Source of the DNA: Ruminococcaceae bacterium D5
GTDB lineage: Bacteria; Bacillota; Clostridia; Oscillospirales; Ruminococcaceae
NCBI GenBank assembly: GCA_900113995.1
Contig: FORK01000004.1
Location: 1 to 64,000 of the forward strand
Length of the DNA: 64,000 bases
Direction of reading: 5' to 3'
The notes beneath the pieces are model-generated. The model was not told the origin of the DNA and ran no database searches. It saw nothing but the letters and a program-made list of their open reading frames with translations. Shown here in pieces: positions 16,190 through 24,229 of this stretch (positions within the stretch are counted from its first letter, which is position 1; each line of letters begins with the position of its first letter). Made by a program: the position numbers and the translations under genes.

Positions 16190-17116
16190 ATGGCACTGAA
16201 ACGCAAGGACATCCTCGGCCTGCGGGATATCACCCGCGGGGAGATCGAGGAAATCCTCAAAACGGCCGAGACGATGAAGAAGGTCGTCGTAGGCCCGAAC
16301 AAAAAGACCTCCCACCTGCAGGGCAAGTCCATCGTCACCCTGTTTTACGAAAACTCCACCCGCACCCGCCTCTCCTTTGAGCTGGCAAGCAAATATATGT
16401 CAGCGGTCGCCGCCAACATTGCCGCCTCCTCTTCGAGCGTCAAAAAAGGGGAAACCCTCATCGATACCGCCCAGACGATCGACAGCATGGGGACCGATGT
16501 CATCATTATGCGGCATCCGATGAGCGGCGCGCCGCATATCATGGCGCAGCATGTCCGCTCCTCGGTGATCAACGCCGGGGACGGCACCAACGAGCATCCC
16601 ACCCAGGGCCTGCTCGACATGCTGACCATTCAGGAGAAAAAGGGCGGCTTCGAGGGCCTCAAGGTGGCCATCGTCGGGGATGTTGTGCACTCCCGCGTCG
16701 CCCGCTCGGACGTCTTCGGCCTGACCCGAATGGGTGCGCGGGTGGTCCTTGCGGGTCCGCCGACCCTGCTGCCCGCTCCCGGCTGCGAGCTGCCCGGCGC
16801 CGAGTACGCCCCCACTGTGGAGGAAGCGGTCGAGGGCGCCGATGTGGTGATGGCGCTGCGCATCCAGCTCGAGCGGCAGAAGAAGGGGCTTTTCCCTTCG
16901 GTGCGCGAATACGCCCGTTTTTTTGAGATCGACCCGAAAATGCTCTCGCTGGCAAAGCCGGACGCCTTTGTGATGCATCCCGGCCCGATCAACCGCGGGG
17001 TGGAAATTTCGAGCTACGTCGCCAACTCCGACCGCTCGGTGATCAACGAGCAGGTGACCAACGGCGTCGCGGTTCGGATGGCGCTTCTCTATCTGCTGAC
17101 GAGGAGGGACGCTTAA
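16190..17116 (+). CDS. pyrB: Aspartate carbamoyltransferase catalytic subunit
   Basis: 308 residues, normal for catalytic ATCase. Seen: the carbamoyl-phosphate motif [19 protein letters not shown] near residue 55, the 80s loop [30 protein letters not shown] (HPTQ) and the C-terminal [12 protein letters not shown]. Forms N-carbamoylaspartate from carbamoyl phosphate and aspartate. No pyrI regulatory subunit is present in the operon, so regulation is expected at transcription through PyrR. The ATG at 16190 follows GAGGAAAGG. Confidence 0.97.
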   Translation: MALKRKDILGLRDITRGEIEEILKTAETMKKVVVGPNKKTSHLQGKSIVTLFYENSTRTRLSFELASKYMSAVAANIAASSSSVKKGETLIDTAQTIDSMGTDVIIMRHPMSGAPHIMAQHVRSSVINAGDGTNEHPTQGLLDMLTIQEKKGGFEGLKVAIVGDVVHSRVARSDVFGLTRMGARVVLAGPPTLLPAPGCELPGAEYAPTVEEAVEGADVVMALRIQLERQKKGLFPSVREYARFFEIDPKMLSLAKPDAFVMHPGPINRGVEISSYVANSDRSVINEQVTNGVAVRMALLYLLTRRDA

Positions 17117-18394
17117 ATGAAAAATCTTCTGATCAAAAATGCCGTCATCGTCAACCGCGATGGCAGGCAGACAGGCGATCTTCTGGTGCGCGACGGACTG
17201 ATTGAGGCAATCGGAGAAGGGCTGCCGGCCGAGGGCTGCGAAGTCATCGACGCCAGGGGCGCCTACCTGCTGCCCGGGCTTGTCGATCTGCACTGCCATC
17301 TGCGCGACCCCGGCTATGAATATAAAGAGGACATCCTTTCCGGAACCCGCGCGGCAGCCGCAGGGGGCTTCACCTCGGTGCTCTGCATGGCAAATACCAA
17401 GCCGGTCAACGACTGTGCCGCCATCACCCGCTATATCGTCGAAAAGGCGCAGGCCGCAGGCTACTGCAAGGTCTATCCTTACGGCGCGGTCACCAAGGGT
17501 CTCGAGGGCAAAGAGCTTGCCGAGATGGGCGACATGCGCGAGGCCGGAGCGGTGGCTTTTTCGGACGACGGCGCGCCGGTGGACAACACCCGCCTGATGG
17601 AAGCCGCCCTGCTTTACGCCGGACGCTTTGACGGCTATATCGCCGTCCATCCGGAGGACCGCAGCCTGACCGCCGACGGCGTGATGAACCGCGGCGTGAC
17701 CGCCACTGTCCTCGGACTGCCGGGTATCTCCCGCGCCGCGGAGGAAGGCCCCATCGCCCGCGACCTGATCCTCGCCGAAGAAAATCGCGCGCGGGTGCAC
17801 ATCTGCCACATCTCGACCGCGGGCTGCGTCGATCTGATCCGCAGCGCCAAGGCCCGCGGAGTGCGTGTCACCTGCGAGACGACCCCCCATTATCTGACGC
17901 TCGACGACACTGCCTGCGAGGGCTATGACGTCAACGCCAAGGTCGCGCCGCCTCTGCGGACGCCGGCCGACCAGGAGGCTCTGATCCAGGGGCTGCTCGA
18001 CGGCACCATCGACGCGATTGCCACCGACCATGCGCCGCACCATATTGACGACAAGGTGGGCGAATTTCTCACTGCGGCCAAGGGTATTTCCGGCTTCGAG
18101 ACGGCGTTTGCCTCCTGCTATACCCGTCTGGTCAAGGGCGGATTTTTGACCCTTGAGCAGCTCGTGGAAAAGATGTGCTGGAACCCCGCGAGAATCGCCA
18201 ATATCCCCGGCGGGGAGCTTAAAGCCGGGGCCATCGCCGACATGTTTCTGGCCGACGGAGAGGACTGGACGGTGGATGCCCGGCGGTTCTATTCCAAGGG
18301 CAGGAACACCCCGCTCGACGGCAAAACCCTCTCGGGCCGGGTGCTCATGACCTTCCAGGACGGAAGGATTGTCCACCAAAGGGAGGAATTCTGA
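17117..18394 (+). CDS. pyrC: Dihydroorotase, class I
   Basis: 425 residues. Seen: LVDLHCHLRDPGYEYKED (HxH metal ligands and the substrate Arg), GFTSVLCMANTKPVND, VHICHISTAGCVDLIR and the catalytic Asp in AIATDHAPHH. The class I length and motifs match Bacillus PyrC. Cyclises carbamoylaspartate to dihydroorotate. It begins immediately after the pyrB stop and its stop overlaps the pyrF start. Confidence 0.97.
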   Translation: MKNLLIKNAVIVNRDGRQTGDLLVRDGLIEAIGEGLPAEGCEVIDARGAYLLPGLVDLHCHLRDPGYEYKEDILSGTRAAAAGGFTSVLCMANTKPVNDCAAITRYIVEKAQAAGYCKVYPYGAVTKGLEGKELAEMGDMREAGAVAFSDDGAPVDNTRLMEAALLYAGRFDGYIAVHPEDRSLTADGVMNRGVTATVLGLPGISRAAEEGPIARDLILAEENRARVHICHISTAGCVDLIRSAKARGVRVTCETTPHYLTLDDTACEGYDVNAKVAPPLRTPADQEALIQGLLDGTIDAIATDHAPHHIDDKVGEFLTAAKGISGFETAFASCYTRLVKGGFLTLEQLVEKMCWNPARIANIPGGELKAGAIADMFLADGEDWTVDARRFYSKGRNTPLDGKTLSGRVLMTFQDGRIVHQREEF

Positions 18395-19293
18395 TGCAAA
18401 ACGCAGCCGACCGCCTCGCTTCCGCCATCGCTGCGGTAGGGAACCCCACGGCGATGGGACTTGATACCCAGCGCAGCCATCTGCCCGCGGAATTCGCGCC
18501 GAAGGACGGGAGCGCGCAGGAAATCTGCGCCTGCATCCTGCGGTACAACCGCGCCCTGCTCGAAGGGATGCACGACCTCATCAGGGTTGTGAAGGTGCAG
18601 GCCGCCTACTATGAGATGTACGGCCTGCCCGGCATCACCGCCTTCTCCGAAACGCTGCGGCTCGCCCGGGAGCTTGGCTATATCGCCATTGCCGACTGCA
18701 AGCGCAACGATATCGGCGCCACCGCGGGCGCCTATGCCAAGGCCTACCTCTCGCCCGAGGGCGGATTTTCCTGCGACTTTGTCACAGTGAATCCCTACCT
18801 CGGCGCGGACGGCATCAAGCCGTTTGCCGAGCTTGCCGGGGAGTACGGGCGCGGCCTCTATGTCCTGGTCAAGACCTCCAATCCCTCGGGGGTCGAGCTT
18901 CAGGATCAGGCCCTTGCGGACGGCCGAAAGGTCTATGAGCTGATGGCCGACCTCGTTTCCCACTGGGGCAGCGGCCTTATCGGGAGCTGCGGGTATTCCG
19001 CCGTCGGCGCGGTGGTCGGGGCAACCTGGCCCGCCGAATCGACAGCCCTGCGCGCTCGGATGCCGCACACCCCCTTTCTGGTGCCGGGCTACGGCGCACA
19101 GGGCGCCGCCGGCAGAGACCTCGCCGGATGCTTTGACCCGAACGGGGGCGGAGCGGTGGTCAATGCCTCCCGCTCGCTGCTCTGCGCGCACCAGAAACGC
19201 CCGGAGCTGGGCTGGCTCGAGGCCACCCGGGCCGAAGCCGTCCGGATGCGCGAGGACATCACCGCCGGTTTCCGGAAGGGGGCGGACGAATGA
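18394..19293 (+). CDS. pyrF: Orotidine-5'-phosphate decarboxylase, type 2
   Basis: 299 residues, the longer type 2 form. Seen: TAMGLDTQRSHLP-like substrate Asp near the start, the catalytic ADCKRNDIGATAGAYAKAYL (Lys-Asp array), and VPGYGAQGAAGRDL with the phosphate-binding loop. Catalyses the last step to UMP. The ATG overlaps the pyrC stop (TGATG), and the pyrK start overlaps its own stop, so this block is translationally coupled. Confidence 0.96.
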   Translation: MQNAADRLASAIAAVGNPTAMGLDTQRSHLPAEFAPKDGSAQEICACILRYNRALLEGMHDLIRVVKVQAAYYEMYGLPGITAFSETLRLARELGYIAIADCKRNDIGATAGAYAKAYLSPEGGFSCDFVTVNPYLGADGIKPFAELAGEYGRGLYVLVKTSNPSGVELQDQALADGRKVYELMADLVSHWGSGLIGSCGYSAVGAVVGATWPAESTALRARMPHTPFLVPGYGAQGAAGRDLAGCFDPNGGGAVVNASRSLLCAHQKRPELGWLEATRAEAVRMREDITAGFRKGADE

Positions 19294-20075
19294 GCAACGC
19301 CCTTCCTCCCTTTTCCGCAAAGCTGCTTTCCTCCCGGCCGCTCGGGGGCGGAATGAGAGAGCTCTGCCTCGAGGTGCCCGATGAATTCTGCCGCGCCTCC
19401 CGCCCCGGCATGTTTGTGCACCTCAAGGTGCCGGACGCCCCGCAGCACCTGCTGCGCCGTCCGATCAGCATCATGGATCTTGAGCCGGAGGACAATCTTC
19501 TTGTTCTCGGGGTACAGCCCAAGGGCGAGGGCACCCGGCTGATCTGTTCGATGCAGGAGGGCGGATGCATCGAGATGCTCGGCCCGCTCGGCAACGGTTT
19601 TTCGCTCAACGGCGCCAAAACTGTCTGGGCGATCGGCGGCGGAGTCGGGGCTGCCCCCATGCTCTACGCCTGCAGGGAATTCTCAAAATCCGCACGGGTC
19701 ACCGCTTCCCTCGGTTTTCGTACCCGGGATATGATTTTTTCCGAGCGCGACTTTCATGAGAGCGCGTTCCGGCTGGTGATCGCCACCGACGACGGAACGG
19801 CCGGATTCCACGGCAACGCTCTCGCGGCCCTTTCCTCCCATCCCCTGCCCGATCTGATCATCGCCTGCGGCCCCACCCCGATGCTCAAGGCGGTGCAGGA
19901 ATTTGCCCTCGGCCACAATCTGCACTGTCAGCTCTCGCTCGAACAGCGGATGGGCTGCGGATACGGCGCGTGCCTCACCTGTTCCTGCCGGACAATGAGC
20001 CGGGACGGCGAAGAACATTACGCCCGCGTCTGTGCCGACGGGCCTGTGTTCGACGCCGGAAAGGTGGTGCTCTGA
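19290..20075 (+). CDS. pyrK: Dihydroorotate dehydrogenase electron-transfer subunit
   Basis: 261 residues. Seen: the flavin-binding LLRRPISIMD near residue 50, NAD-site GGGVGAAPMLYACREFS, and a C-terminal [2Fe-2S] cluster site MGCGYGACLTCSC with a fourth Cys in VCADGP. Known role: passes electrons from the PyrD flavin to NAD through FAD and 2Fe-2S, making the class 1B enzyme. The four-base overlap with pyrD (ATGA) supports equal expression of the two subunits. Confidence 0.96.
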   Translation: MSNALPPFSAKLLSSRPLGGGMRELCLEVPDEFCRASRPGMFVHLKVPDAPQHLLRRPISIMDLEPEDNLLVLGVQPKGEGTRLICSMQEGGCIEMLGPLGNGFSLNGAKTVWAIGGGVGAAPMLYACREFSKSARVTASLGFRTRDMIFSERDFHESAFRLVIATDDGTAGFHGNALAALSSHPLPDLIIACGPTPMLKAVQEFALGHNLHCQLSLEQRMGCGYGACLTCSCRTMSRDGEEHYARVCADGPVFDAGKVVL

Positions 20076-20983
20076 TGAAGCTTTCGGTCAATCTCTGCGG
20101 GGTGGAGCTGAAAAATCCGATTATTCCCGCCTCCGGCACCTTCGGCTTCGGCCGGGAATTTTCGCGCTACTACGACATCTTCCGCCTTGGCGCGGTCGCC
20201 ACCAAAGGAATCACCCCGCTGCCCCGGCTCGGGAACCCTCCCGCGAGGATCATCGAAACGCCGAGCGGGATTCTCAACGCGGTGGGGCTTCAGAATCCCG
20301 GTGTGGACGCCTTCATCGAGGAGGAACTGCCCTGGCTGATCCAGCAGGGCGCGACGGTCATCGCCAATGTCTCGGGCAATTCGATGGATGAATATGCCGA
20401 ATTGGCAGAGGCGCTTGATTCCACGGATATCGCGTTGCTCGAGGTCAATGTAAGCTGTCCGAACATCCACGCGGGGGGATGCGTCTTCGGCTCTGACCCG
20501 GAGACGATCCGCGATGTGGCAAAGGCAGTGCGCGCCGCGACCAGAAAGCCGGTTCTAGTCAAGCTTTCCCCCAACGTCGCCGATATCACCGAGGCCGCGA
20601 AGGCCGCCGAGGAAGGCGGCGCCGACGGCATCTCGCTCATCAACACCCTCACCGGTATGGCCATCGACCTCAAAACCCGCCGTCCGGTGCTTGCCAACGT
20701 CACCGGAGGGCTTTCCGGCCCGGCGGTGCGTCCGGTCGCGCTGCGGATGTGTTATCAGGCGGCGCAGGCCGTCTCGATTCCGGTGGTCGGAATGGGCGGA
20801 ATTATGACTGGCGAGGACGCCGCCGCTTTTCTGCTTGCGGGCTGCACCGCCGTTCAGGTCGGAACCGCCAACCTCTCCGACCCGATGGCCTGCATCCGCA
20901 TCCTGGAAGAGCTTGAACACTATTGCAGCCAGAACGGCATCGCCGATGTAAACGAACTGATCGGCGGGCTGATTGTCGAATGA
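20075..20983 (+). CDS. pyrD: Dihydroorotate dehydrogenase, class 1B catalytic subunit
   Basis: 302 residues from the ATG at 20075. Seen: NPIIPASGTFGFG, FMN-site NVSGNSMDEYAELAE, the substrate and catalytic Cys region LEVNVSCPNIHAGG, and GGIMTGEDAAAFLLAG phosphate-binding loop near the end. Class 1B follows from the adjacent pyrK and the catalytic cysteine. Oxidises dihydroorotate to orotate. Confidence 0.97.
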   Translation: MKLSVNLCGVELKNPIIPASGTFGFGREFSRYYDIFRLGAVATKGITPLPRLGNPPARIIETPSGILNAVGLQNPGVDAFIEEELPWLIQQGATVIANVSGNSMDEYAELAEALDSTDIALLEVNVSCPNIHAGGCVFGSDPETIRDVAKAVRAATRKPVLVKLSPNVADITEAAKAAEEGGADGISLINTLTGMAIDLKTRRPVLANVTGGLSGPAVRPVALRMCYQAAQAVSIPVVGMGGIMTGEDAAAFLLAGCTAVQVGTANLSDPMACIRILEELEHYCSQNGIADVNELIGGLIVE

Positions 20984-20997
20984 AGGAGAAAAATTAT

Positions 20998-21576
20998 ATG
21001 ACCAGGGAAGAAAAAATTCAGCTGCTTACCGACGCCCACGTACTTCAGACCGGCCATTTCCGGCTGACCTCCGGCCGTCACTCGGACAGGTATATGCAGT
21101 GCGCCCGCGTCTTCGAGAATGCCAAGTACTCCGAAGCGGTCTGCCGGGACATCGCCGACGCCTACCGCGGAGAAAAAATCGATCTCGTCATCGGACCGGC
21201 CCTCGGCGGCATTATCATCACCTATGAGGTGGCCCGCCAGCTCGGCACCCGCAACATCTTCGCCGAACGGGAAAACGGAATCATGACCCTGCGGCGCGGT
21301 TTCGCCATCGAACCCGGCGCAAGGGTGCTGGTTGCCGAGGATACCATCACCACCGGCGGCTCGGTGCGGGAGGTCATCGACCTTGTCCGCGAAAAGGGCG
21401 GCGTGGTCGTCGGGGTCGGCTCGGTGGTTGACCGTTCGAACGGAAAGGTCGATTTCGGTGTGCCGCTGCACGCCTTCCTCTCGATGGAGGTGGAGTCCTT
21501 CGGGGAGGAGGACTGCCCGCTCTGCAAGCAGGGGCTTCCGATTATCAAGCCCGGCAGCCGCAACTTTGCCAAATAA
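20998..21576 (+). CDS. pyrE: Orotate phosphoribosyltransferase
   Basis: 192 residues from ATG at 20998, nine bases after AAGGAG. Seen: GHFRLTSGRHSDRYMQ, the flexible-loop Lys/Arg region FAERENGIMTLRRGF and the PRPP signature VLVAEDTITTGGSVREV. The C-terminal CPLCKQGLPIIKPGS has a CxxC pair often seen in this subfamily. Converts orotate and PRPP to OMP. Last gene of the operon, followed by a strong terminator. Confidence 0.97.
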   Translation: MTREEKIQLLTDAHVLQTGHFRLTSGRHSDRYMQCARVFENAKYSEAVCRDIADAYRGEKIDLVIGPALGGIIITYEVARQLGTRNIFAERENGIMTLRRGFAIEPGARVLVAEDTITTGGSVREVIDLVREKGGVVVGVGSVVDRSNGKVDFGVPLHAFLSMEVESFGEEDCPLCKQGLPIIKPGSRNFAK

Positions 21577-21595
21577 CCCGACTGGAGCACCCATA

Positions 21596-21641
21596 AAAAC
21601 GGAGAAAGCTTTCTGCCCGGGCAGAAAGCTTTCTCCGTTTT
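21596..21641 (+). terminator. Terminator of the pyr operon (46-nt perfect palindrome)
   Basis: Arms AAAACGGAGAAAGCTTTCTG... and their exact complement (23 bp each) end in TTTT. The A run on the 5' side gives a U tract on the other strand too, so it may also end leftward transcription from mutS2. Confidence 0.95.
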
Positions 21642-21755
21642 CAGGCGCTTTGAAAAGGCGGGCTTTACCGAAAAGACAGCGGTGGGATCGACCACCTCTG
21701 AAAGCCGCCCTGCGCGGTTTCTCGCGGCGCAGGTTCCCGCTGATGCGGCGGCGCG

Positions 21756-23660
21756 TCATGCCTCCTCCGGCTCACAGGTGATGACCGCATCCGGGTCAAA
21801 TTTTCGCTCCATCGTGTGGCGTGCCTTGCGGTTTTCCACTGTGTCGAAGATGATCGAGAAATCGTAGTCGGGGGGATAAAGCTCCGCCGCGGGAACCCGC
21901 AGTCTCAGCCGGTTGTGCCTGATCCGGCGCTTCGTCCCCTTGATCTGCACCACCACGTCGCCCAGATCATCCGCCGGGCGGTAGACGATGCCCGTTTCTC
22001 CGGTAGCGAGCAGCTCGACGCTGTCTCCCATCGAGAATTTTTCCGAGGGGTCCGGCCCCTGACGAAGCGGAGCAGTCCGCACCAGCCTGCTCTTCGGGAC
22101 TCTCATCCGCTCCTCGCGCGCCGCGCCGTTCTCTTCGCCGCCGTAAACCTCGCGGTGTGCTCTTCGCAGAAGCTGCGGCGGAAGGCCCAGCCGCTCGGCG
22201 ATATACAGGGCGCAGCTCTCGCCGGATTTTCCCAGCTCAAGCCGGTAGAGCGGCCGCAGGCTCTCACGGTCGAAGGCCATCCGCGCGGTCTGTACCCCCT
22301 GGGCCTCTTCCGCATAGCTTTTGACCTGCGGATAGTGGGTTGTGACCAGGAACATGCACCCGCGCCGGCGCAGCTCCTCAAGCACCGCCACAGCGATGCC
22401 CATCCCCTCGGCGGGGTCGGTGCCGCTGCCCAGTTCGTCGAGCAGCACCAGGCTGTCCCGGCTGGCCCCGTTCAGGATTCCGATGACATTGGTGATATGC
22501 CCAGAAAAAGTGGAAAGGTTCTGCGAAATGTCCTGACTGTCCCCGATATCGCACCAAAAGCCGTCCTGCATGGCAAAATAGCTGTCCTCGCCGCAGGGGA
22601 CATGCAGCCCGCACTGAGCCATCAGCGTGAGCAGTCCCACCGTCTTCAGGGCAACCGTCTTGCCACCGGTGTTTGGTCCGGTGATAACGACTCCGACAGT
22701 GCCGGCCTCCATGGTGAAGTCCAGCGGCACGCACCGCTCCCGGTCGAGCAGCGGGTGCCGTCCCCCGACGATTCGAATTTTCCGCTCGCCTCCGATTTCT
22801 ACAGGGCGCGCGCCGATCTGGGCGCTGTACTTTGCCTTTGCAAAGAGAAGGTCGAGCGCCTCCATCAGCTCGGCATCGGCGCGCAGCCGGGAAGCCTCCT
22901 CCGCCACCCGGGCGGTCAGCGTATAAAGAACCCGGCGCGTCTCACAGTCTTCTTCGACGGACAGGCCGCTTCTCTCTTCCTGCATCGCTGTGATGGAGGA
23001 GGGTTCCATAAAAACGGTCGTGCCCTTGCCGGAAACATCGATTACAGTACCCCCGAACTGGCTCTGATAGCGGCGCTGCACCGGCAGGACATAATGTCCT
23101 CTGCGGATGGAGACGTAGTTGTCGGCCAAATACTGCTTTCTGCTCTGCAAAATGTGGTTGAGCTTTTCCTTAATCTGTGTTTCCAGCCGTTCGATCTTCC
23201 GGCGCAGGCCGCGGAGGACGGGACTCGCCTCATCGTAAACCTTCTCGTCGCTGACAGCGGACTCTATTTCCTGCCGAAGGGCCGAGAGGTCGGAAAAGCC
23301 GCGCCCGTAGGCGGCGATTTCCGCCCCAAAGGCTTCTCCCCGCTTCAGGTAGGCGGCCAGCCTCCGGCAGGCTGCCGCAAAGCGGGCGACCGTCGTGAGC
23401 TGTTCCGGCAGGAGCATTGCTCCGGCCCCGGCCAGCCCGATGATTTCTTCAAGGCCCTTCATCGGAACGAGGGGCGGCGAACCGCATCCCTCCAGCACCG
23501 CGCGCGCGGCGGTCGTCTCCGCCATTTTCCGTCGGCAGACATCCTCGGAAAGAATCGGAGAAAGGCTTCCAAGCTCCTGCTTCGCCTTCTCGGACAGAGC
23601 ATTTTCCTTCAGCTGTTCCAAAATTCGCGGAAATTCCAGCGCTTCAAAATGTGGATTCAA
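21756..23660 (-). CDS. mutS2: MutS2-type ATPase lacking the Smr domain
   Basis: 634 residues from TTG at 23660, nine bases after AAAGGAG. Seen: MutS2 N-terminal LEFPRILEQLKENALSEKAK, clamp region, Walker A GPNTGGKTVALKTVGL, ABC-type Walker B LVLLDELGSGTDPAEG and LVTTHYPQVKSYA. Usual MutS2 is about 780 residues with a C-terminal Smr nuclease domain; here the protein ends after a KOW-like beta region with DYDFSIIFDTVENRKARHTM. MutS2 acts on recombination intermediates or on collided ribosomes (RqcU); loss of Smr would remove the nuclease part. The end is a clean stop, so this looks like a family variant rather than a recent break. Confidence 0.9.
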   Translation of the reverse strand: MNPHFEALEFPRILEQLKENALSEKAKQELGSLSPILSEDVCRRKMAETTAARAVLEGCGSPPLVPMKGLEEIIGLAGAGAMLLPEQLTTVARFAAACRRLAAYLKRGEAFGAEIAAYGRGFSDLSALRQEIESAVSDEKVYDEASPVLRGLRRKIERLETQIKEKLNHILQSRKQYLADNYVSIRRGHYVLPVQRRYQSQFGGTVIDVSGKGTTVFMEPSSITAMQEERSGLSVEEDCETRRVLYTLTARVAEEASRLRADAELMEALDLLFAKAKYSAQIGARPVEIGGERKIRIVGGRHPLLDRERCVPLDFTMEAGTVGVVITGPNTGGKTVALKTVGLLTLMAQCGLHVPCGEDSYFAMQDGFWCDIGDSQDISQNLSTFSGHITNVIGILNGASRDSLVLLDELGSGTDPAEGMGIAVAVLEELRRRGCMFLVTTHYPQVKSYAEEAQGVQTARMAFDRESLRPLYRLELGKSGESCALYIAERLGLPPQLLRRAHREVYGGEENGAAREERMRVPKSRLVRTAPLRQGPDPSEKFSMGDSVELLATGETGIVYRPADDLGDVVVQIKGTKRRIRHNRLRLRVPAAELYPPDYDFSIIFDTVENRKARHTMERKFDPDAVITCEPEEA

Positions 23661-23727
23661 TTTGACAGTTCTCCTTTATCGATTCAAAAATACCAGATCC
23701 CCGCAAAATGAGACGCCCGTTTCAGAC

Positions 23728-23892
23728 AAAAAAAGAGCATGGTAAGAACCATGCCCGGAAAGCCAACCCGTCAGGTGTCCGTCATGATTCTGTATGAAAC
23801 GGTATTGCAAAGCAGGCGGTCACACAGCCGCCCCACAGCAAATGACGTCTCTTACAGAACAGACTCCAAAAAACACCCTCCATAACTGATTT
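23728..23892 (-). ncRNA. Candidate small RNA of about 165 nt (6S-like fold)
   Basis: A strong leftward promoter (-35 TTGACA, -10 TATAAT) and a strong terminator (GCATGGT TCTT ACCATGC then seven Us) bracket 165 nt with no convincing gene. The RNA can fold into one long hairpin: GGTGU/ACACC and CGUCAU/AUGACG pairings enclose an unpaired 5'-side bulge, and the tip holds GGGCGG/CCGCCU with UUGC/GCAA below. A long irregular hairpin with a central bulge is the 6S RNA plan; the closing stem is only partly paired, so the assignment is tentative. Otherwise it is an attenuated leader of mutS2. Confidence 0.4.
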
Positions 23893-23898
23893 GGTCCG

Positions 23899-23927
23899 AT
23901 TATAGCACACCGCGTCAAGCCTGTCAA
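23899..23927 (-). promoter_or_regulatory. Strong leftward promoter upstream of the candidate RNA and mutS2
   Basis: On the minus strand TTGACA (23927-23922), a 17-base spacer and TATAAT (23904-23899): a perfect consensus promoter. Start near 23892. Confidence 0.85.
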
Positions 23928-24025
23928 TCGGGGGTGCCCGCTCCGGCAGCGGACGCCCCCTGTTAAGAGACAATCAAAGAATGAATAAAACAGTGGTTTT
24001 GGGGCAATTCTAAGCGAATTGTTGG

Positions 24026-24054
24026 TTGACAGGTCCGAAGGCTTCCGCTATACT
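24026..24054 (+). promoter_or_regulatory. Promoter of the oadB leader
   Basis: TTGACA at 24026-24031, a 17-base spacer, TATACT at 24049-24054. Start near 24061, placing about 170 nt of structured leader before the gene. Confidence 0.85.
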
Positions 24055-24060
24055 GAAAAT

Positions 24061-24190
24061 GCAAAAAGGGAGTAGCTGACACCAGCAATGGTGTGTCGTG
24101 ATGCGTCAGTACGAGGAGTTTCCCTCCCCCGCATACGAATGAAACAGCAAGACTTTTGTCGCAACAGCGGCAGAAGTCTTTTTATTTTGC
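24061..24190 (+). promoter_or_regulatory. Structured leader with terminator, candidate riboswitch upstream of oadB
   Basis: The leader starts AAAAAGGGAGTAGCTG, has a six-pair hairpin ACACCA-GCAA-TGGTGT with a GNRA tetraloop (24079-24094), distal pairing CTGAC/GTCAG (24076 and 24105), a possible GGGAG/CTCCC closing helix, and then an intrinsic terminator at 24149-24190 (AGACTT TTGTCGC AACA GCGGCAG AAGTCT then TTTTATTTT). The AGGGAGTAGC opening recalls yybP-ykoY (manganese) leaders (core GGGGAGUAGC), but the rest does not clearly match, and the gene is a sodium-pump subunit. Sensed ligand unknown. Confidence 0.5.
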
Positions 24191-24229
24191 CGCACCAATC
24201 GATGACAGCAAGAGAAAGGATGAAACTGC

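Noticed and set aside
16400-18379. 659-codon minus-strand open frame across pyrB and pyrC
   Set aside because: Composition artefact in a high-GC operon; both plus-strand genes have full catalytic motifs.
21816-23711. 631-codon plus-strand open frame opposite mutS2
   Set aside because: MutS2 motifs (GPNTGGKT, LDELGSGTDP) are on the minus strand; the plus frame has no start signal or recognisable domain.
23782-23973. Possible 33-codon leader peptide before mutS2
   Set aside because: No ribosome-binding site before its internal ATG and the stretch is better explained by a folded RNA ending at a terminator.
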